The notes below the pieces were generated by a model that searched no databases, was not told the DNA's origin, and worked only from the letters and a program-made list of their open reading frames with translations. Shown piece after piece: positions 59,201 through 59,474 of a stretch of 59,474 bases of DNA (position 1 is the first letter of the stretch; each line of letters opens with the position of its first letter). Position numbers and translations under genes: made by a program. Origin of the DNA: DATCLS01 sp036563805 (GTDB lineage: Bacteria > Actinomycetota > Acidimicrobiia > Acidimicrobiales > VFJN01); contig DATCLS010000081.1 in assembly GCA_036563805.1 (NCBI GenBank), positions 1-59,474 of the forward strand. Reading direction: 5' to 3'.

Positions 59201-59217
59201 TTAGCCAAGTTAGCTAA
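59201..59217. promoter_or_regulatory. VapBC promoter-operator inverted repeat
   Basis: TTAGC and GCTAA are perfect 5-base arms with a 7-base spacer; the -10-like TAACCT (minus strand, 59203-59198) touches it. This is where an autoregulating VapBC complex would be expected to bind. Confidence 0.5.
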
Positions 59218-59348
59218 GCGTGCGTGCGGGTGCGGGCAGGTGACGAAGGTCGCCTCGGACGGCCAAGGTGCCGCCGAGCGCAGGTTGCGGGTGGGTGACG
59301 GGGTCCAGCTGCAGCCCGTCCAGCCACAGCCAGCTCCAGGGGACATCC

Positions 59349-59474
59349 GTGCGCCGCCGCTCCGTACTCGTACTCGGGCTCGCCGCCCTCACCGCCTGGA
59401 TGGGGATCCGGTCGGCCCCGCCATGGGCGAGGCCAGCCCCTCCCCCGGGCCCGGCCCCACCCCCGACCCAGCGC
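59349..59474 (+). CDS. Start of a secreted or anchored protein, cut by the window edge
   Basis: GTG 59349 follows GGGGA at 6-base spacing. It opens 42 codons to the window end with a signal-peptide-like N-terminus (basic RRRS, hydrophobic VLVLGLAALTAW) followed by a Pro/Ala-rich stretch. No family can be named from this piece. Confidence 0.5.
   Translation, partial: MRRRSVLVLGLAALTAWMGIRSAPPWARPAPPPGPAPPPTQR

Overview
The window is about 59.5 kb of very GC-rich bacterial chromosome, densely packed, with many 4-base start/stop overlaps (ATGA or GTGA) and many GTG or TTG starts. The left edge carries gcvH, a GarA/OdhI-type FHA gene and a MerR gene in the order known from mycobacteria and other Actinomycetota, with a pgsA-type gene close by. 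Together with the F420-type luciferase-like enzyme, the acyl-CoA dehydrogenase pair and TANNNT leaderless promoters, this points to an actinobacterium. A lineage such as Acidimicrobiia is possible but is only my inference. I see no insertion sequence, phage, integrase or CRISPR array.

Layout. 1-5.0 kb (minus strand): PgsA-type phosphatidyltransferase, a nucleotidyltransferase/phosphomannomutase-like fusion, GcvH, zinc-ribbon FHA regulator and a MerR regulator cut by the window edge. 5.0-13.7 kb: HIT protein, anchored hypothetical, hemerythrin, SRAP-family protein, SNF2 helicase with a coupled small basic protein, and an S9 peptidase. 13.8-18.3 kb: exported PQQ/cytochrome c dehydrogenase and a divergent MFS/TetR pair with a paired-palindrome operator. 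18.3-24.7 kb: carnitine-type acyltransferase with a 2-oxoglutarate oxygenase, NfeD/flotillin pair, DUF1353 membrane protein. 24.8-31.4 kb: SDR with an upstream 17-codon ORF, TetR plus two acyl-CoA dehydrogenases, ParA-like ATPase, metallo-beta-lactamase-fold protein.

31.4-46.3 kb is the most accessory-looking part. It is a catabolic-type gene set on both strands: TetR, P450, family 5 solute-binding lipoprotein, two SnoaL-like proteins, VOC protein, Rieske oxygenase, TIM-barrel amidohydrolase, three SDRs, 2-oxoacid dehydrogenase E1 alpha and beta with a free lipoyl domain, aldehyde dehydrogenase and a luciferase-like oxidoreductase. Its two divergent promoter regions, 9.6 kb apart, share the palindrome GCAAG-N6-CTTGC, so they are probably one regulon. 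The likely flow is ligand capture, oxygenation, alcohol and aldehyde oxidation, then ring or carboxyl processing and oxidative decarboxylation; the substrate cannot be read from the sequence.

46.3-59.5 kb: DUF4188 protein, minimal family A DNA polymerase, an amidohydrolase lacking the usual first metal motif, exported S15-type hydrolase, an operon of three lipoproteins (cupredoxin, beta-helix, DUF1996), VOC protein, ProC-like reductase, a possible broken lipoprotein gene, tRNA-Pro(GGG), a SnoaL-like protein, a VapBC module and the start of a secreted protein.
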